Assembly: GCA_024734495.1 (NCBI GenBank)
Contig: JALMQS010000816.1
Coordinates: 4,533,190-4,597,189, forward strand
Direction: 5' to 3'
Origin: Forficula auricularia
Lineage: Eukaryota; Arthropoda; Insecta; Dermaptera; Forficulidae
Length of the DNA stretch: 64,000 bases
This document shows positions 46,009 through 57,365 of this stretch, in pieces (the stretch's first letter is position 1; each line of letters starts with the position of its first letter). A program made the translations under genes and the position numbers. The notes below the pieces were generated by a model, which was not told the origin of the DNA, ran no database searches, and was given only the letters and a program-made list of their open reading frames with translations.

Positions 46009-46499
46009 AAACAATATATTCATAATATCTATCTTATAACAAATTAACACAACCAATTCACAAAAAAACATTCCTAAATTATATAAAAAATCTGGTCAAA
46101 TTGACAAATAATACCTAGCATTTTTTATATAATTTAAGATTGTTTTTTTGTGAAATGATTGTGTAAATTTATTATAAGATAGATATTATGAATATATTAT
46201 TCCTTGTCCCTCGTTTATTTTATTATTTTATCAACGATTAATGTTTTAAGTAATTGAGTACTTGATAAAGTTCTGAAGAAAGGAGGAAACGTCGATTTTT
46301 TTATATAATTTAAGATTGTTTTTTTTATGAATTGATTGTATTAATTGATTATAAGATAGATATTATGAATATATTGATAATATCTATCCTATAACAAATT
46401 AACACAACCAATTCACAAAAAAACAATCTTAAATTAATATAAAAAAACCTGTTCAAATTGACAAATTATACATAGTATTTTTGATATAATTTAAAATTG

Positions 46500-47191
46500 A
46501 AGGAGACAATAAAAGAGTGTGTCTTCTGCTGGAATTATAAATTTTTTATTTATTTAAGGTAAGCACTCTATTGATGACAGGACCTAAGGATGCCAATCTA
46601 AGAAAAATGAAAAAATAACTAATTTTTGAAATTTTAGTCGATTTTCTTTTAGTAAGTTAACTTAGCTAAAAGAAAAATCGACAAAAATTTCAAAAATTAG
46701 TTATTTTTTCATTTTTCTGTAGATTGGCATCCTTAGGTGCCTGTCATCAATAAGGTGCCTTTACCATACTAACGAAACTTATTCATAAATTCATAAATTA
46801 ATTCCTGTGAATCCATTGCAATAGACTCGATGAAGAGGGCAAAGCCCTCGAAACTATAGTCTAGTTCAAAAGATAGGAGTAAATAAATATTATATTTAAT
46901 ATTGATTTACTATGAGTTATAGGATACTAGGTCACTTATTTCACATTAAAATTTAATGTGAAATAAGTGACCTAGTATCTCTAACTCATAGTAAATCAAT
47001 ATTAAATATAATATTTATTTACTCTTATCTTTATTAAAAGATGTTTCACCTTGCACCAACACCACAATCTCTACTAATTATAGTCTCGTTATAAATAAAT
47101 AAAATTTATAATTCCGGCAGAAGACACACTCTTTTATTGTCTCCTTCAATATATAAAAATTCTGCTACCCTCGGCACAAAAACTTTCAATT
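46500..47191. mobile_element. Hammerhead-family fold-back element with nested palindromes and 13-bp flank repeat
   Basis: TAATTTAAAATTG at 46487-46499 and 47192-47204 flanks it. Inside: left arm 46500-46545, an inner palindrome 46560-46765, a hammerhead-like motif 46821-46862, the palindrome 46868-47040, and right arm 47080-47191 ending in the ccctcggc tail. Confidence 0.8.
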
Positions 47192-47414
47192 TAATTTAAA
47201 ATTGTTTTTTTGTGAATTGGTTGTGTTAATCTATTATAATATAGATATTATGAATATATTGTTTGTTCCTTGTCTCGATTATTTTATCAACGATTAATGT
47301 TTTGAATAATTGAGTACTTGATAAAGTTCTGGAAAAAGGACGAAACGTCGTACGAAAATTAATAAAAAAATTATTAGTAATGAAGCTGTTGAAGATTTTA
47401 TTTTTCTGATTAAT

Positions 47415-47850
47415 TTGATTAAAATCTGAATTTTTATTTAAATCACACATAATTATAATTAATTATTAAAGTTGTTATCAGGAAACAAGGATTATATTTT
47501 TTATGCAGACAATTTATATTTATTAGCCAACGTTTCATCAACCTTGTTGACTTCTTCAGGGCTCAAATAGCTATCTTCTCCATATATGTCATTTTATAAT
47601 TATTCTTTCTTAGTAAAACATAACAGATTAATGCTAATGACTTGCTCTTGTTATGTTTACTAAGAATAATTACAAAAATGACAAATATGAGGAATATATA
47701 TTTGAACCCTGAAAATTCAACAAAGTTGATGGAAACGTTGGCAATAAAATATAAATTATCTGCATAAAAAATATAATCCTTATTTCCTGATAACAACTTT
47801 AATAATTATGTGTGATTTAAATAAAAATTCAGATTTTAATTATTAAAAAA
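47415..47850. mobile_element. Palindromic hammerhead element, family 2, copy 2
   Basis: Arms of about 150 bp, extending beyond the element proper into aaatcacacataattat. Minus-strand hammerhead at 47520-47570: GAGCC, CTGAAGA, A, GTCAAC-AAG-GTTGAT, GAAACGTTGGC. The plus-strand mirror near 47705-47745 has core changes (CTGAAAA). Confidence 0.85.
47520..47570 (-). ncRNA. Hammerhead ribozyme candidate
   Basis: As at 43972-44024, with a G-T closing pair in stem II and loop AAG. GCC before and GGC after the core pair as stem I; ACGT is stem III; the cleavage base is T. Core bases intact. Confidence 0.6.
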
Positions 47851-48124
47851 AGATTGTCCAAAAACCCATGAATCTTTTATTATAAACAATATTATAAACC
47901 TTTGATACTTAACCCTATCTTTCAACAAGAATTTTATCTTATACTGATAATGGTTACACGATCATGACCGAAACTGATGATAATAATAAATAAACTTAAA
48001 AAATTTAATTATAATTTGATTTATATTATTATATTTGGATTTATTGAATATTATTAATTAATTAAACTGGAGGAGTATTATTATTAATGATTTAACAGAA
48101 AAAAGGGAAATGTCAAAAAGCGAA

Positions 48125-48676
48125 TTATCGATCGAATTCGCGTGTCTCTAAAGGGGTGAGAAAGTTAGCCCAGCCCTGAATACAAACATATGGAGGATAT
48201 CTTTCGTTTTTCCCTAAAGGTTTTTTTAAATGCATAGCGTACAGATGCTGGCGGCTGCACCTCGGCTCATCTTCCTCGACCATTGTCGCAATAAAGAAGT
48301 AAAACTTGCAGAACTCATTTCTGAAAAAGAGAAATGTTTTTTCACGGATGTTCAAACACAACACCACATATTCGTCGACGTGTCCGAAAATAGTAGCACA
48401 TTGCGATAATATGTATCTATTAGAGTTTTTGTTTTGTTTTTTCACATGGTTTGATGGCACTAACGTAGAATTTGACAAGATGTCATCAACTGAAATGAGG
48501 CGGCCAGGGGCCGGTCTGCTGCCGCTCGCTCGCTGCCGACCGACCGCTCTCGGCTCGGAGCCTCCGAGGGAGGGATCGATCGCTTGCCGGAAACGCACGG
48601 AAATACACGAGCGGACAAATTCACACTTGACTGTAAACAGAGCGGTGCGCCGCCACCAAATAAACATTACCCACAC
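48125..48676 (-). other. CpG-rich patch with an open frame on each strand
   Basis: 48480-48660 is unusually rich in CG (gctcgctcgctgccgaccga). The minus strand is open for 183 codons across it, with an ATG in good context (gacaATGG) at 48281-48283 that would give a 52-residue MVEEDEPRCSRQHLYA peptide. I recognise neither frame. It could be the promoter and first exon of an unrecognised gene, or the GC-rich head of a repeat whose tail recurs at 49857. Confidence 0.35.
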
Positions 48677-48990
48677 ACATTACACCTCGTCAAAATTGTA
48701 TATTCATTGGACCTCACCTTCATTTGTTTTTGCTGATATTTTCACAATCAAAGAATCTCATATTTAAAAGGAGATATGATTGATTGCTAATGGGAGGGGC
48801 TTTCTTAAAAATTAAATTATAAAATATACTATCTTAAAAAATCAAGATAGCCAGGGATGCCCACAGGGGGGGCGGGGTTAAGACGCAGAGTGCGTCATTG
48901 AAATTTCTGGGGGGGTTGAAAAATGGTGTAAAATTAGCATTACCTATATGCTAAAAATAACGGTCTAGTTTTATAACTTCAATTAAAAGT
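48655..48990 (+). repeat. 330-bp direct repeat, copy 1
   Basis: From caaataaacattaccc to ttataacttcaa it matches 49857-50205 closely. It contains agccagggatgcccaca, a transposon-end-like motif, and a G run of different length in each copy. Confidence 0.85.
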
Positions 48991-49006
48991 ATAAATAATT
49001 ATATTT

Positions 49007-49185
49007 TTAAAAAACTAAAAAAATGCTTCTAAAAAGTACAAAATAATGTAATACTTAATCAAAAAGCTGTGGGATGCAGATGTATAATATGTACTTTTAA
49101 TTAATTTCGACAAAGTGCCCCACTCTTTTTGATTAAGTATTACATTATTTTGTACTTTTTAGAAGAGTGTTTTTTAGTTTTTTTA
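49007..49185. mobile_element. Palindromic MITE, copy 2 (see 10066)
   Basis: Same arms (ttctaaaaagtacaaaataat and inverse) and the same centre, ttaattaatttcgacaaag, as copy 1. The TTAA element follows immediately. Confidence 0.8.
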
Positions 49186-49186
49186 A

Positions 49187-49825
49187 AGATAGTTGTTTCG
49201 CGACAATACTAGCAAAAAGTTAATGCTAGAGTATATAGTACAGACAATAAGAATTCAAAATTCATAAGCTCTAAACTTTTTGCTGTTTATGTACCACTAC
49301 TAGCCAATCCCGTGCTCGTTTGACAAATCTGGTAACACTGTCCGAGTTTGTATATATTTTATCATAGAAATGTCAGATAAAGTAAATTATAAAGGACGAT
49401 TTATCAAACAAAAAGTTCTTAATAAGCGATTGAAAGCTGTTGCGACAATGGCTGAAGCGAAAAAACGTCAAAAAAGTGCTAAAGTTAACCCACTTTTTAG
49501 GTTAAATAAATGCTTTTTTGCCAGCTTGTTTTTAGTGTTTCATTATACATTTTTCATTATTTATTCATTATTATCTCAGAAACTGTGCTGTAACTATGAA
49601 TTAAAATTTTCTTAAAAAATGTTAGTTAAAAAATTAGTTATTGTTTAATGTTGGTTTAGTTTCTTATAACAATGGTAAGAAGAGTTTCTTAATTATAATT
49701 AAATATGTATGTAAACTTTCCGATATCCCGTATAGTGCAATCCAATCGATGAAGAAGTATTTAAATAATAATCTGTCTAAATTTCAAAAAAATCCTAAGA
49801 AAACCCATATTGTGTAACAACTACC
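49187..49825 (+). mobile_element. TTAA-flanked DNA element, copy 2 (639 bp)
   Basis: TTAA at 49183-49186 and 49826-49829; the ends agatagttgtttcgcg and aacaactacc are inverted. The interior matches 28462-29171. Confidence 0.75.
49370..49615 (+). CDS. Small open frame inside the TTAA element
   Basis: 81 codons: MSDKVNYKGRFIKQKVLNKR, then a Lys-rich AEAKKRQKSAK stretch, a hydrophobic segment (FASLFLVFHYTFFIIYSLL) and a short tail. In copy 1 the same reading is broken by a stop after KKRQKN. The basic start could be the N-terminus of a lost transposase; the hydrophobic part may be accidental. Function unknown. Confidence 0.3.
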   Translation: MSDKVNYKGRFIKQKVLNKRLKAVATMAEAKKRQKSAKVNPLFRLNKCFFASLFLVFHYTFFIIYSLLSQKLCCNYELKFS

Positions 49826-49856
49826 TTAAATTATAATTTATTTTTGGCGCCCCCAG

Positions 49857-50205
49857 CAAATAAACATTACCCACACATTACCGAACGTCAAAACTCTATA
49901 TTCATTGGACCTCACCTTCATTTGTTATTGCTGATATTTTCACAATCAAAGAATCTCATATTTAAAAGTAGATATGATTGATTGCTAATGGGAACAAAAT
50001 GGGAGGGGCTTTCTTAAAAATTAAATTATAAAAAATTTTATCTAAAAAAACAAGATAGCCAGGGATGCCCACAGGAGGCCGGGGTTAAGACACAGAGTGC
50101 GTCATTGAAATTTCTGCGGGGGGGGGTTGAAAAATGGTGTAAAATTAGCATTACCTATATGCTAAAAATAACGGTCTAGTTTTATAACTTCAACTAAAGG
50201 CAATA
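49857..50205 (+). repeat. 330-bp direct repeat, copy 2
   Basis: Matches 48655-48990. Its left neighbour gcgcccccag recalls the gccgccacc that precedes copy 1, so a longer unit was probably present before the insertions between the copies. Confidence 0.85.
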
Positions 50206-50261
50206 AAAACCTCTTATAATTCTTTAGAAGTGAATAAAATACACTTGAGAGGGGGGGGGGG

Positions 50262-50312
50262 GATTTATTTATTGTACTCAGGAACATAGCCCATTTAGAC
50301 AGCACATAAGTA
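50262..50312 (-). repeat. SINE family 3 tail fragment
   Basis: The inverse of gtgctgtctaaatgggct and the following aataaataaat tail of the SINE at 60734-60937. A G run precedes it. Confidence 0.7.
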
Positions 50313-50418
50313 ATTTCCCACTTTTTACTTCCACATTTATATTCATAGAATATAATGGTGAAGTATTGCGATGGCCTGTCTGGGTCCTGACTCTTTGAGA
50401 GCTTGTATCTCAGAGATT

Positions 50419-51083
50419 AATCAACTGGTGTGTTCACCACACGACTTTCACATTTTCATTTATTTGAAATCATCGCAACAGTAGTAATTTACACCCCATT
50501 CCTTTATTTCGTTTTTTTTTTTTTTTTTTTGATTTTCGATTTAAAAAAATCGTTAGAGCCGTTTTTGAGAAAATAAAAAAAAAACGAAAAATCTTTCATG
50601 TAAATGTCCACTTCCGGTCTTCCGATTTCAAACAAAAGCTTGATGTACTCCTTCTAGCCTATATCAAGCTTAAGTTTCGAATTTCGTATCTCTGAGACTT
50701 ATGGTTTCGAAACGCAGGAGGGGTAAATTTTTACGTACGGTTTTCTATTTTAGCCAAAATCTTGTTATACTTCTTGTAGCCTTTAGATAGCTTAAGTTTC
50801 AAATTTCAAGGCTCTGCGACTTTCCGAAGACTAGATATGAACGATTTAAATATTTATTTTACGACACTCCTAATTTACAACCCTTTCCTTTAACTCAATC
50901 GGATTAAAAATTTGACACAATTATTAACTCATGACACTATATAAATACACTAATTTTTATAAAAATCGTTAGAGCCGTTTTTGAGAAAAAAAACGAAATA
51001 AAGAAGGATGTGTAAATTAGTAGTGTCTCAATGACTTCAAATAAATGAAAATGTGAAAGTCGTGTGGTGAACACAACAGTTAA
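50419..51083. mobile_element. Dispersed family C element with 55-bp terminal inverted repeats
   Basis: The left end ttaatcaactggtgtgttca and the right end tgaacacaacagttaa are inverted, and the match continues through ccacacgactttcacatttt. The interior holds the gcgactttccg block that recurs inverted at 41150 and 42130. No protein. Confidence 0.8.
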
Positions 51084-51523
51084 TATTTATTCAATTTAAC
51101 ATGATTATTATATTTTGTATATTAAGATAATTTTAATTATTTAGTCGTACTATTTGATCTGTAGTTTTAGTCATATTTAGTTAGAGGTCCAATTGCTAAA
51201 ATATGTTTTAAAATCTTATTTGATAATTTTATTTCGTGATTTTCGAAGGAGACTAAAATGTTCATGTTTGTGGGAAATGCAACCTCTTTGATGATCTCTA
51301 CATAGAAACAATTGATTTTTTCCACATTTCTATTGCATCCCAAATATAAATGTGGTTGATATCTCCATAAGATGAATCATCACATTTGCTGAATGGATAC
51401 TCTCTCACGCCAATTTTGTTTAAATAGGCGGGATGGAGGGAATGGCCTATTCTTAACCGAGTTATTTGAGTGGACATTCTGCGGAACAAAAAACAAAAAA
51501 TTTATATAAATATTGACAAATTT

Positions 51524-51566
51524 CCGCTCTGAAGATGGCTACAACCAATAGCCGAAACGTTAGCGG
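51524..51566 (+). ncRNA. Hammerhead ribozyme candidate, best stem I
   Basis: Stem I CCGCT (51524-51528) pairs with AGCGG (51562-51566), 5 of 5. Core CTGAAGA 51529-51535, one T, stem II GGCTA (51537-51541) with TAGCC (51549-51553), 5 of 5, loop of 7. GAA 51554-51556, ACGT 51557-51560 as self-complementary stem III, cleavage base T51561. Every invariant position is met. It is not inside an obvious palindrome. Confidence 0.75.
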
Positions 51567-51569
51567 GAG

Positions 51570-52105
51570 TACATAAATAAAAGGAAATAAATAAAAGCTG
51601 CACGTCTCTTATTTAAACCCTTATTAAATTAATACAACTACATAAAGAATTCATAAAATAAATTTTATTTTTTAAACCAAGGCTCATTTGGGACCTTGGG
51701 TAAAATAGAAAATAAGTGGGAGCCTTTGATTTTAGAGAGAGAGGAAGAGGGGTACTTTTCATGAAAATGGTGTGGGGGGGGGAGTCAGAAGCTAAGGGGA
51801 TGGGAACCCCTGAGTTGGCTGTAACATAATTTTAACAGGTTCACTTTTAAAAAGAGAGTCAGTCATTCATTATTTCTCTAAGGGACCAAAATAGAAGGTT
51901 CAAAAAATAGAATTATCAATATAAATCTTAGACAGTACGAAATTTGTATAATCTCAATATTTTTTTTAATTCCTTTCTCCTGTTTTGCGTAATTACAATA
52001 TAAATTTCACATATAGTCATTTCTGTAAGAAAAATAGGTTTCACATAAACCAACACCTATCTCCTTAAAAGTTATTTCTCTAAGATCTTAAAGGGCACAT
52101 AGTTT
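51570..52105. other. No gene seen
   Basis: AT-rich with a G run at about 51774-51783. No repeat family or RNA recognised. Confidence 0.45.
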
Positions 52106-52109
52106 TTTT

Positions 52110-52212
52110 TTAATGAAAATGATGAGAGAAGGAGTTACACCAAAAGGTGCAACCCCTAAAGGCCTGGGTTGGTCCCTCCATCGTGAAAAGAAGAAGAAAA
52201 AATTTTATGGGC
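52110..52212 (-). repeat. CR1-type LINE/SINE 3' tail fragment
   Basis: Poly-T, then gagttacaccaaaaggtgc, aacccctaaaggcctggg, ccatcgtgaaaagaagaag. Matches the 3' end of the LINE at 42384 and of SINE family 2. Extremely 5'-truncated. Confidence 0.85.
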
Positions 52213-52329
52213 AATTTTATTGACAAACATGGATCAAAGAGGCTAGAACTAATAGAGTGTCGCGGACCGCAAATTCGCGATTTAAATTTTCAATATAAAT
52301 TCATTTGTATTTAGGCCAAGGGTGTCCAA

Positions 52330-52845
52330 CCCGCGGTCCGTGTGCGCCCCCCATTTTGGGAGGTTAGATTTTGCATTTTTAGACTTCTGGGGGTACACTG
52401 ATTATGTATACAAAATTTGGTTGAGTTTGCTCAAACGACTTAGATTTTTAATTTTTAACCCCCCCTCGACCCCCCTTAATTTTGGGCCGATATGCACCAA
52501 AATCTAATCAGCTCTTAATCTCAATGAACCAAAACTACGTGTGAAATTTGGTTTCGATATTCACACTAGTTTTTGAGCTAGCTCGTTCAAAAATTTGGTA
52601 ACGCACAGACTAACTAACTAACAGACATTTTGACAAAACAATTATTATCTCGAAAAATATAATTTTTTCGATGTTTACTTATTAGAGCTTTTTTGTAGAC
52701 CGAAATGCCATAGTTTCGCTCAATTTTTTTAATAGAAATAGTTTCAGCCGTATTTTAGATATTTTGAAAAAAAGAAGGAAAAAAAACACTATTTTCATGC
52801 ACGATTACAATACTTGACCATACCCTGTATGGTAAAGTAAAAATT
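52330..52845 (-). repeat. Family A element, minus copy
   Basis: Ends ...gaccataccctgtatggtaa. It shares the whole order of motifs with 53952-54655 in reverse. It begins next to cccattttgggaggttag. Confidence 0.8.
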
Positions 52846-52849
52846 GAGC

Positions 52850-53117
52850 TAAACCATTGCATTTTGCTCTACAAAAAAGCTCTAATAAGTGAACATCGAA
52901 AAAATTATATTTTTCGAGATAATAATTGTTTTGTCAAAATGTCTGTTAGTCTGGTTGTTAGTTAATTAGTCTGTGCGTTACCAAATTTTTGTGGACGAGC
53001 TAGCTCAAAAACTAGTATGAATATCGAAATCCCCCTACATGATTATAAATAATTTTAGGGGCCAGGTTGTATAGTAAAGTCAAGTGGATGACCAGATCAG
53101 AACACGTCAGCTTATTT
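52850..53117 (+). repeat. Family A element, partial plus copy
   Basis: Begins in aaccattgcattttgctcta and ends in gccaggttgtatagtaaagt plus agaacacgtcagctta. Internally deleted. Confidence 0.75.
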
Positions 53118-53950
53118 TTTTTTTTTTAATGCTTCACCTTTCTAGTGAAAAACCATATCGTTATCTTTTTTAGGACTTAATAAATCTTGAAAAACGCTGA
53201 AAACCAATTTTCGGGACCTTTGCCCCTTTTAGGGTCCGAATTTCAAAAAAATTCCTTCTTAACACATTCATAAATCTTAGAAATAACACTACAAGTTTTC
53301 ATCTTTCTTAGGTTCAGCGGTTTGGGTTGTGCGTGAATGGATGAAACGTCACCTTCTCTTTATATATAGGTATATATATTTTCCCTCGGGGTGACGGAGT
53401 TGGAAAGACTATAATATATAGGAATAAAAAAACTTTACATCAATATTTACGAGAATAAATCACAGATCTTGACTTTTGAATCTTTGATTTATTCGTAATA
53501 TGTATAATATAGTGTTCAACACTCTCGACGATTAATCTTTTAACATTATTTATATGAATTTTAAATTAAACGTTTGAAAATAAGAAGTGATATAATTTTA
53601 ATTATATAATAATATTATATAAACATTTTGAACCAAGGTTGGAAAATTTATTTAATGTTAATTTCATGTTTTTCTGATTTTTAATGAAAAACAAATTAAG
53701 CCTGAGGAAGTCCCAATGGTCGATGTAACTTTTAGCCAAATGGAAATAAACTGTTTCATTTCTAAAAGATTTAAGTTCAAATGTCTACTATTAATATAAT
53801 TAACGAGGTGGACAATTTAATATACTATTATTTTTACTTTATCCATATTTTTATTATATATTTATTTAGAAAGTAAAATTTACTTAATATCAAATATTTG
53901 GTGGAAAAATAATAAAATATATTATTAAACTAAAGATTTGAGCATCATCT
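53118..53950. other. No gene seen
   Basis: AT-rich. gcctgaggaagtccc near 53700 recalls a hammerhead core but lacks the rest. No coding signal. Confidence 0.45.
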
Positions 53951-53951
53951 T

Positions 53952-54655
53952 TTTACTTTACCATACAGGGTATGGTCAAGTATTGTAATCGTTGTAAGTG
54001 TTTTTTTCCTTCTTTTTTTCAAAATATCTAAAAAACGGCTGAAACTATTTCGATTAAAAAAATTGAGCGAAACCATGGCATTTAGGTCTACAAAAAATCT
54101 CTAATAAGTGAACATCGAAAAAATTATATTTTTCGAGATAATAATTATTTTGTCAAAATGACTGTTAGTCTGTCTGGTTGTCTGGTTGTTAGTTAGTTAG
54201 TTAGTCTGTGCATTACCAAATTTGTGGACGAGCTAGCTCAAAAACTAGTGTGAATATCGAAACCAAATTTCACATATAGTTTTGGTCCATTGAGATTAAG
54301 AGCTGATTAGATTTTGGTGCATATCGACCCGAATTTAAGGGGGGTCGAAGGGAGCTTAAAAATTAAAAATCTAGGTCGTTTGAGCAAACTCAACCAAATT
54401 TTGTATACATAATCAGTGGGTCCCCATAAGTCTAAAAAGGCAAAAACTAACCACCCGAAATGTGGGGGGGGTCAAAAAATGAAAATCTTAGCCATTTACT
54501 AAACTAAACCAAATTTTGTATACATAATCAGTGGGACCCAAGAAGTCTAAAAATGCAAAAACTAATAAAATTTATTAAATATTAAATATAAGTGAGGGGC
54601 CAGGTTGTATGGTAAAGTCAAGTGGATGGCTACATCAGAACACGTCAGCTTATTT
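53952..54655 (+). repeat. Family A element, tandem unit 1
   Basis: Starts ttttactttaccatacaggg and ends agaacacgtcagctta. Both ends carry ACTTTACCATACA or its inverse. The first 30 bases include ACCATAC-AGG-GTATGGT, a perfect 7-bp hairpin. The next unit follows directly, head to tail. Confidence 0.85.
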
Positions 54656-55362
54656 CTTACTTTATCCCACAGGGTATGGTCAAGTATTGTAATCGTGCAT
54701 GAAAAAAGTGTTTTTTCCTTCTTTTTTTCGAAATATCTAAAAAACGGCTGAAAGTATTTTGATTAGAAAAATTGAGCGAAACCATAGCATTTCGCTCTAC
54801 AAAAAAGCTCTAATAAGTGAACATCAAAAAAATTATAGTTTTCGAGATAATAATTGTTTTATCAAAATGTCTGTTAGTTAGTCTGTCTGGTTGTCTGTCT
54901 GTTAGTTTGTGATGCGTTACCAAATTTTTGTGGACGAGTTAGCTCAAAAACTAGTGTGAATATCGAAACCAAATTTCACACGTAGTTTTGGTTGATTGAG
55001 ATTAAGAGCTGATTAGATTTTGGTGCATATCGACCCAAAATTAAGGGGGGTGGAGGGGGGTTAAAAATTAAAAATCTAGGCTATTTGAGCAAACTCAACG
55101 AAATTTTGTATACATAATCAGTGCGACCCCAGAAGTCTAAAAATGGGAAAACTAACCGCCGAAATGGGTGGGGAGGGGGGTCAAAAAATGAAAATATAAA
55201 ACAAATTTTGTATACATAATCAGTGGGCACTAAAAATGCAAAAAACTAACCCTCCCCCTACATGAATATAAATAATTTTATTAAATATTAAATACAAGTT
55301 AGAGGCCAGGTTGTATGGTAAAAGTCAAGTGGATGGCCACATCAGAACACGTCAGCTTATTT
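54656..55362 (+). repeat. Family A element, tandem unit 2
   Basis: Same order of motifs as unit 1: ttactttatcccacagggta start, ttttgacaaa/atcaaaatgtctgtt, gacgagttagctcaaaaac, ctgattagattttggtgca, and the agaacacgtcagctta end. Confidence 0.85.
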
Positions 55363-55454
55363 TTGAAAATAGTTGGAATGTTGGACCACTTTTTTGTTAA
55401 AACTCTTAGATTTATAGATATCCAGCATTTTCCATGACAGGAAATGATCCATTG

Positions 55455-55795
55455 TTTTAAAAAATCGCAGTTTTTCCTTCATAAAATAAAAACCACTAAT
55501 CCTAGAAACTTGATTTCTATTTCATTCTCTAGCAAATTTTATTTAGTTGAACGTTTACTTGGATCACATGTTTTTATAAAACACTTAGATTTACAGATAT
55601 CCTACATTTTCCTGACAGAATATGATCCGAATTTCCAAAAGCGTAATGGAAAATGTTGGATATCTATAAATCTGAGTTTTATCAAAAAAGTGGTCCAAGT
55701 AAACATTCAAGTCAACTACTCAATGAGATAGAAATCAAGTTTCGAGAATTGGTGGTTTCCATTTTATGATGGAAAAACTGCGATTTTTTGCAAAA
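55455..55795. repeat. Fold-back repeat, arms of about 165 bp
   Basis: 55455-55620 and 55625-55795 are inverted copies (aatcgcagtttttcc and its inverse; cttgatttctat and its inverse). The 95-codon open frame here is a product of the palindrome, not a gene. Confidence 0.8.
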
Positions 55796-55799
55796 AATT

Positions 55800-57235
55800 G
55801 CAGTATTTCAAAATTTCAACCTCATTGCGTCACGGGTTGCTATTATCCAATTAAGATGAAACTTTGTTTTAATTGTAGCAAATTTACTCTAGTTTAAAAA
55901 TGTATAGAGTGGTCTTTGTCGAAACGTGCTCCTTCATGGTCAAAATGGGAAATAATTGAAAAAAGTTCGAGTTTTTGGGATATTCAAAAGTGATCTGGGG
56001 GCTGTTTTTTGGATCCCCATTAAAAATCAAAGTACTGAACCAACTTTGCATTTCTTTTTTTTAAACGACGCGAATTTTTTTTTTAATTTACTATAGGGGG
56101 TTATTTACAATATATGGACCGTTTTCGAGTTATAAGCGAAAAACTGGAAAAAGTTCGAAAATTTCGAGGTTTTTCGGCTAACAAAACAAACTTTGATATG
56201 GCATACCCACACCATACAAAACGATCCTAGAAAAAAAAATATTTTCCCGAAATTAATGTAAACTGGACCACTTTTTGGATCCTCTATTTACTGGGCTATA
56301 GATTTTGTTCTAAAAATTAAATTATTTCTCTCTTAATAATATATATTATTAATTTCAAAAAAATTTCTAAACGTGTGTAAACCTTTCTCATGAAAAATAT
56401 ACTAAATCAGGGCCAATATCTGTACCTTAATTTCTAGAAAAAGCTCTCTGATCGGTTAAAACTGTAATATTGGATCATATCAATATCAATTGAAAACTCT
56501 TAAAAATAACTAATAATAGTTAGTTATAAGAAAACTCTTCATAAGATTAACAAATCAACAATCAAAGGCTAAATTCAACAAAAAAGTAATTTTCATAGAA
56601 TACTCTAGTATAATTTTACGAATAATTAAATAAAAAAAACTTGAAATTTAATGCATTAGTACCATAGATGAATTGGAGAAAAATATGAAATTAAATCTTA
56701 ACTTAATACAATTTAATTTTGGGAAAATTCTAGTATATTATTTTATATCTAACTATTATATAATCTTATATTAAAATATTTAAAATACATACTAAGATTT
56801 AAATATCGCCATGTGGAATACAGCTCCATAATTTAGTAAAAAAAAAAAGTTAGATAGAAGCATTTAAAAACATTTAAATTGAACACAAAACGTAAACGTA
56901 CACTAAAATTAGTTATATATTCTTGAAAAACTAGAGAGGAAAACACAAGTTGTATACTGCTTAAATCAAACATTTCATATGATAAGATAGAGAGAGAGTC
57001 TTTTTAATTAAATTATTGAAAAGCAAAACAGAGGAAACCTTTTCAATGTTGAAAGAATTATAAGAGATAAAGAAGAAATAAATAAATTTAATTTAAAAAA
57101 TAATGATAAACACATATAAGGATTATAATACATTAAATTAATAGAATTCTACATATAAGCAGATTCAATAAAATATAAATAAAACAGAATTCGCTACTAT
57201 GAAAATTATTGTTTAAACTTAAGTATAATATTAAG
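55800..57235. other. No gene seen
   Basis: AT-rich, moderately repetitive wording (ttttcgagttataagcg) reminiscent of family C and A neighbours. No supportable feature. Confidence 0.45.
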
Positions 57236-57239
57236 AAAG

Positions 57240-57365
57240 AATCTAAATTTAAGGTCAAAATTCAAAGATTTTAGTAGAAAATAATTTTATATTGCTTATC
57301 AGAGGGATTCATCCCCTCAGGAGTTGAACCCGAGCACCAACATGCTTTCCCGGCAGTTAGTCTAT
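57240..57365 (-). repeat. Copy 2 of the 15693 fold-back element, truncated
   Basis: One arm plus the centre (aggagttgaacccgagcacc, ctttcccggcag), reversed relative to copy 1. The second arm is missing. Confidence 0.75.

Larger units (their letters stand above)
45580..46480. repeat. Nest of palindromes around a 'gacgtttc' family
   Basis: Repeated inverted copies of ttggttgtgttaatttg and agatagatattatgaatatat occur at 45590, 46020, 46150-46210 and 46320-46430. Between them are hammerhead-like strings with a minimal stem II (TTCTGAAGAAAGGAGGAAAC near 46275, and inverted near 45690; also 47325). The element at 45783-46008 is inserted in this family. Confidence 0.7.

Noticed and set aside
48125..48300. 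MVEEDEPRCSRQHLYA as the first coding exon of ATP8A
   Set aside because: Exon 1 needs a donor leaving one base of a codon; the GT sites after this ATG leave two. Not supported.
55444..55731. 95-codon open frame
   Set aside because: Lies across a palindrome and has no recognisable protein; mirrored reading explains it.
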